A DNA stretch of 17,236 bases from an uncultured Flavobacteriales bacterium (GTDB lineage Bacteria > Bacteroidota > Bacteroidia > Flavobacteriales > Weeksellaceae). The notes under the pieces are model-generated. The model did not search any database, had not been told where the DNA came from, and was given only the letters and a program-made list of their open reading frames with translations. Position 1 is the stretch's first letter; every line of letters starts with the position of its first letter. Location: the NCBI GenBank assembly GCA_937876095.1, contig CALFIE010000088.1, positions 1 to 17,236 of the forward strand. The letters run 5' to 3'. Both the position numbers and the translations under genes were made by a program. Of the stretch, positions 15,329 through 17,236 are shown in pieces.

Positions 15329-16246
15329 TTACAAATTCAAGAAATGATGATGTTTTTGCGAAACCAGATTTCGCAATGAAGTTAGTTCTGTGATTTCTTT
15401 TTCGATTTTATTTTTTTTGGCAGATAATTTTTTGGCTTTCCCGAAATTTCCTACAACTGTATTTTTGAAAATACTTTTTTTCAGTTCGCGCAATTCTGTA
15501 GTTGGAGCGTTTGGAATTGCAGGATTCATTATTTTAACTTCTATTCCCAAGTTTTCATATTTTTGGTAATCTACTTTGTCGAGCTCTTGTTTTCCATCGT
15601 GTACTGCTCTACTTTTGGTTGCCAAAATTACTTTTTTCTTATGAAAATGCAATCGATTCACATACTCATTGTCTTCACCATAATGATAAAAATAAGGATT
15701 GAAACCTCCGATTTCCTCGATGGTTTTTTTTGGTAAAAACCAATGAGCTGCATTGATGAAGTTCAGCTCATAATACAATTTTAAATTCCCCAAAACTGCA
15801 TCTGAAATGAAACGGTTTTCAAAATTTTGCGCCAAATATTTATCTATGAAAATGTCTAATTTTTTCTCGGTTCCATCTACATGAATTGGGCTCAAAATCC
15901 CGATTTCAGATTTTGGCTCATAGTTTTCGTACACTTCTAGAAGTTGTTTCACCGTATCCGGAAACAACCACGCATCTTGATTCATCAGATAAAAAAAATC
16001 TGCACCATTTTTGTAAGCCAATTCAATTCCCAAATTATTAGCTTTACCAAAACCCAAATTTTCTCGGCTCTCTACAAGTTCTACTTCTGGGAAATTATTT
16101 TTTATGAAATCTACGGTCTCATCTGTAGATGCATTGTCTACCACAATTGTATGCAAAGGAATGCTGGAATTACGAAGACTCGCAAAACAAGTTTTTGCCC
16201 ATTTCATGGCATTATAAGTAACTATAATTACTGTAATTTTCTGCAT
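15329..16246 (-). CDS. Family 2 glycosyltransferase, WbbL/rhamnosyltransferase-like
   Basis: Cytoplasmic GT2 of 305 residues. Motifs: ITVIIVTYNAMKW at the N terminus, VVDNAST at 35-41, ENLGFGKANNLG at 62-73 (a signature of the WbbL subgroup), FYLMNQDAWL at 85-94 in the DxD position, then GGFNPYFYHYGEDNEYVNR, where the ED pair is the likely catalytic base. No membrane helix is evident, and the C terminus is very Lys-rich (KKLSAKKNKIEKE). WbbL-like enzymes often transfer rhamnose or another 6-deoxy sugar, in line with the dTDP-sugar genes downstream, but the donor is not proven. The start ATG follows the upstream stop directly (TAAATG), implying coupled translation. Confidence 0.91.
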   Translation of the reverse strand: MQKITVIIVTYNAMKWAKTCFASLRNSSIPLHTIVVDNASTDETVDFIKNNFPEVELVESRENLGFGKANNLGIELAYKNGADFFYLMNQDAWLFPDTVKQLLEVYENYEPKSEIGILSPIHVDGTEKKLDIFIDKYLAQNFENRFISDAVLGNLKLYYELNFINAAHWFLPKKTIEEIGGFNPYFYHYGEDNEYVNRLHFHKKKVILATKSRAVHDGKQELDKVDYQKYENLGIEVKIMNPAIPNAPTTELRELKKSIFKNTVVGNFGKAKKLSAKKNKIEKEITELTSLRNLVSQKHHHFLNL

Positions 16247-17071
16247 TTATCTTTTTATAAATTTAGAGATTACTATTCTTTTCGCAATCGCTGGAATTCT
16301 GCTTGCATTGTACCAAAAAGTTTTCCATGCCGAAATTTTGAAAAAATAATTTTCGGCAATACCAAATTCTTTAAAATTAATGCTAGAAATTCTCTTACTC
16401 TGGAAAGAATCATTCACCAAATTATTGGCATGTATAAACTGAATAAACATCGGTTTTTCATCATAAAAAACATAATCTGGGTAATTTCTGTAGGTTGGGT
16501 GTTTTTCTTTGATGACGGTTTTCACATCGGATTTATTTTCTACAATGCTTACAAAAGGATTGGCAATGGTATAAAACTCATTTACAAATGCTGTGGAAAC
16601 GCTGGTTCTGGTCAATTGCAATCCACGTCTAAGATCAATCACCAAATTATGAATTGGGCGAAATAATTTTTGTACATTTTCTACGAAATCTTGGTGTAAC
16701 AAATCATCATTATCTATATCGCTACTAATGACAAACTTGGTTTCTGGTAGGTAGAAATCGGGAATCATTTGTACTAATTTCTGGCTCATTTCCTCGAAAT
16801 CTTGCACAAAAACGGGGTGAAAATTTACACATTTTTGTTGAATATCAGCAATGATTTTCAGGTATTTATCTGGAGTTTCTTTATCAAAAAAAACCAACCA
16901 CACAAAATTTCGGTTACTCTGATTGATGAATGAAGGCAAACAATATTGCTGAAAAATTTCAAAACGATCTTTCAACCACTCTTCACTCAATGGTTTTTTT
17001 CCGATTCTGGTAGTGGCCCAAATTTGCGTAGGAACATTGAACCTGGTTGATATGATGTGAATATACTCCAA
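16247..17071 (-). CDS. Glycosyltransferase of the putative rhamnosyltransferase family (DIDNDD motif)
   Basis: Protein of 274 residues with a GT-A-like layout. It opens YIHIISTRFNVP, has RFEIFQQYCLPSFINQSNRNFVWLVFFD at 36-63, and holds the acidic metal-binding core FVISSDIDNDDLLHQDF at 113-129. That combination is typical of proteins annotated as putative rhamnosyl transferase in Bacteroidota polysaccharide clusters. No membrane helix is present. The only initiation codon consistent with the family N terminus is TTG at 17071; an in-frame TGA lies 24 nt upstream (17098-17096) with no ATG between. The assigned sugar is only a family label. Confidence 0.8.
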   Translation of the reverse strand: MEYIHIISTRFNVPTQIWATTRIGKKPLSEEWLKDRFEIFQQYCLPSFINQSNRNFVWLVFFDKETPDKYLKIIADIQQKCVNFHPVFVQDFEEMSQKLVQMIPDFYLPETKFVISSDIDNDDLLHQDFVENVQKLFRPIHNLVIDLRRGLQLTRTSVSTAFVNEFYTIANPFVSIVENKSDVKTVIKEKHPTYRNYPDYVFYDEKPMFIQFIHANNLVNDSFQSKRISSINFKEFGIAENYFFKISAWKTFWYNASRIPAIAKRIVISKFIKR

Positions 17072-17236
17072 AAAAGATAATTTATTGTTTGATTTTCACT
17101 TGATTTCTATACTTGATAATGAATGCGTATTTTTTCAAAATTTTAAAAAAATATGACGGTTTTACCATAGGTAAATATTTCAATTGATTATCCGTTTAAT
17201 TACCCATCCCTGTAATGTTAGCAATAATAAGCCTAT
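17072..17236. other. Non-coding spacer at the right edge
   Basis: An AT-rich 165-bp stretch ahead of the leftward gene train. I found no exact TAnnTTTG element on the minus strand; the closest is AAATTTTG near 17136-17143, and it lacks the leading T. No hairpin followed by a U-run stands out. A promoter for the 17071 gene may be here or beyond the window, and the cluster may continue to the right. Confidence 0.4.

Noticed and set aside
15944..16666. A 240-codon plus-strand frame antisense to two glycosyltransferase genes
   Set aside because: It spans the junction of two well-supported minus-strand genes, and its product is a His/Ile/Phe-rich mix without domain motifs, as expected for a shadow frame.
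1..17236. Mobile element, phage, CRISPR or tRNA content
   Set aside because: No transposase or integrase motifs, terminal inverted repeats, spaced direct repeats or tRNA-like cloverleafs were seen on either strand.

Overview
The window is a polysaccharide biosynthesis locus from an AT-rich member of the Bacteroidota, most likely a flavobacterium (Flavobacteriaceae or Weeksellaceae). The assignment rests on the strongly AT-rich genes and spacers, a promoter of the Bacteroidota type (TTG, 22 nt, TATATTTG), and the gene complement of a capsule, O-antigen or exopolysaccharide cluster. The species cannot be named. I saw no RNA genes, insertion sequences, CRISPR arrays, attachment sites or origins.

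Layout: positions 1-2199 hold two overlapping plus-strand genes, an MBOAT O-acyltransferase (5' end outside the window) and a membrane-anchored SGNH-like protein. This is the usual two-component arrangement for O-acetylating an exported polysaccharide. They converge, across a 4-bp gap, on a long minus-strand gene train from about 17071 down to 2204.

In transcription order the minus-strand train encodes: a DIDNDD-motif glycosyltransferase of the putative rhamnosyltransferase type; a WbbL-like GT2; a GtrB/ArnC-like GT2 with two C-terminal membrane helices; a WecD-like GNAT and a WecE-like aminotransferase, together predicting a dTDP-4-amino-4,6-dideoxy sugar such as Fuc4NAc; a 627-residue polytopic membrane protein (candidate polymerase or GT-C); an asparagine-synthase-like amidotransferase; an unidentified 343-aa protein with a possible GNAT region; and a NodB polysaccharide deacetylase. 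A 122-bp spacer with a good Bacteroidota promoter follows. After it come a discrete acyl carrier protein, a VOC-fold protein resembling methylmalonyl-CoA epimerase, a GT2, a GT-B glycosyltransferase broken by a one-base frameshift in a T6 tract, an FkbM methyltransferase, and a second GT2 that is a clear paralogue of the first one in this block.

Together the genes describe assembly of a repeat unit by several glycosyltransferases on a lipid carrier, provision of one N-acetylated dideoxy-amino sugar, and heavy decoration (amidation, deacetylation, methylation, O-acylation and possibly an ACP-borne acyl group). A flippase, an initiating sugar-phosphate transferase and the RmlA/RmlB steps are not visible and presumably lie outside the window. 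The points most worth following up are the unassigned ACP plus VOC pair, the frameshifted glycosyltransferase, and the internal promoter with a Shine-Dalgarno-like leader.
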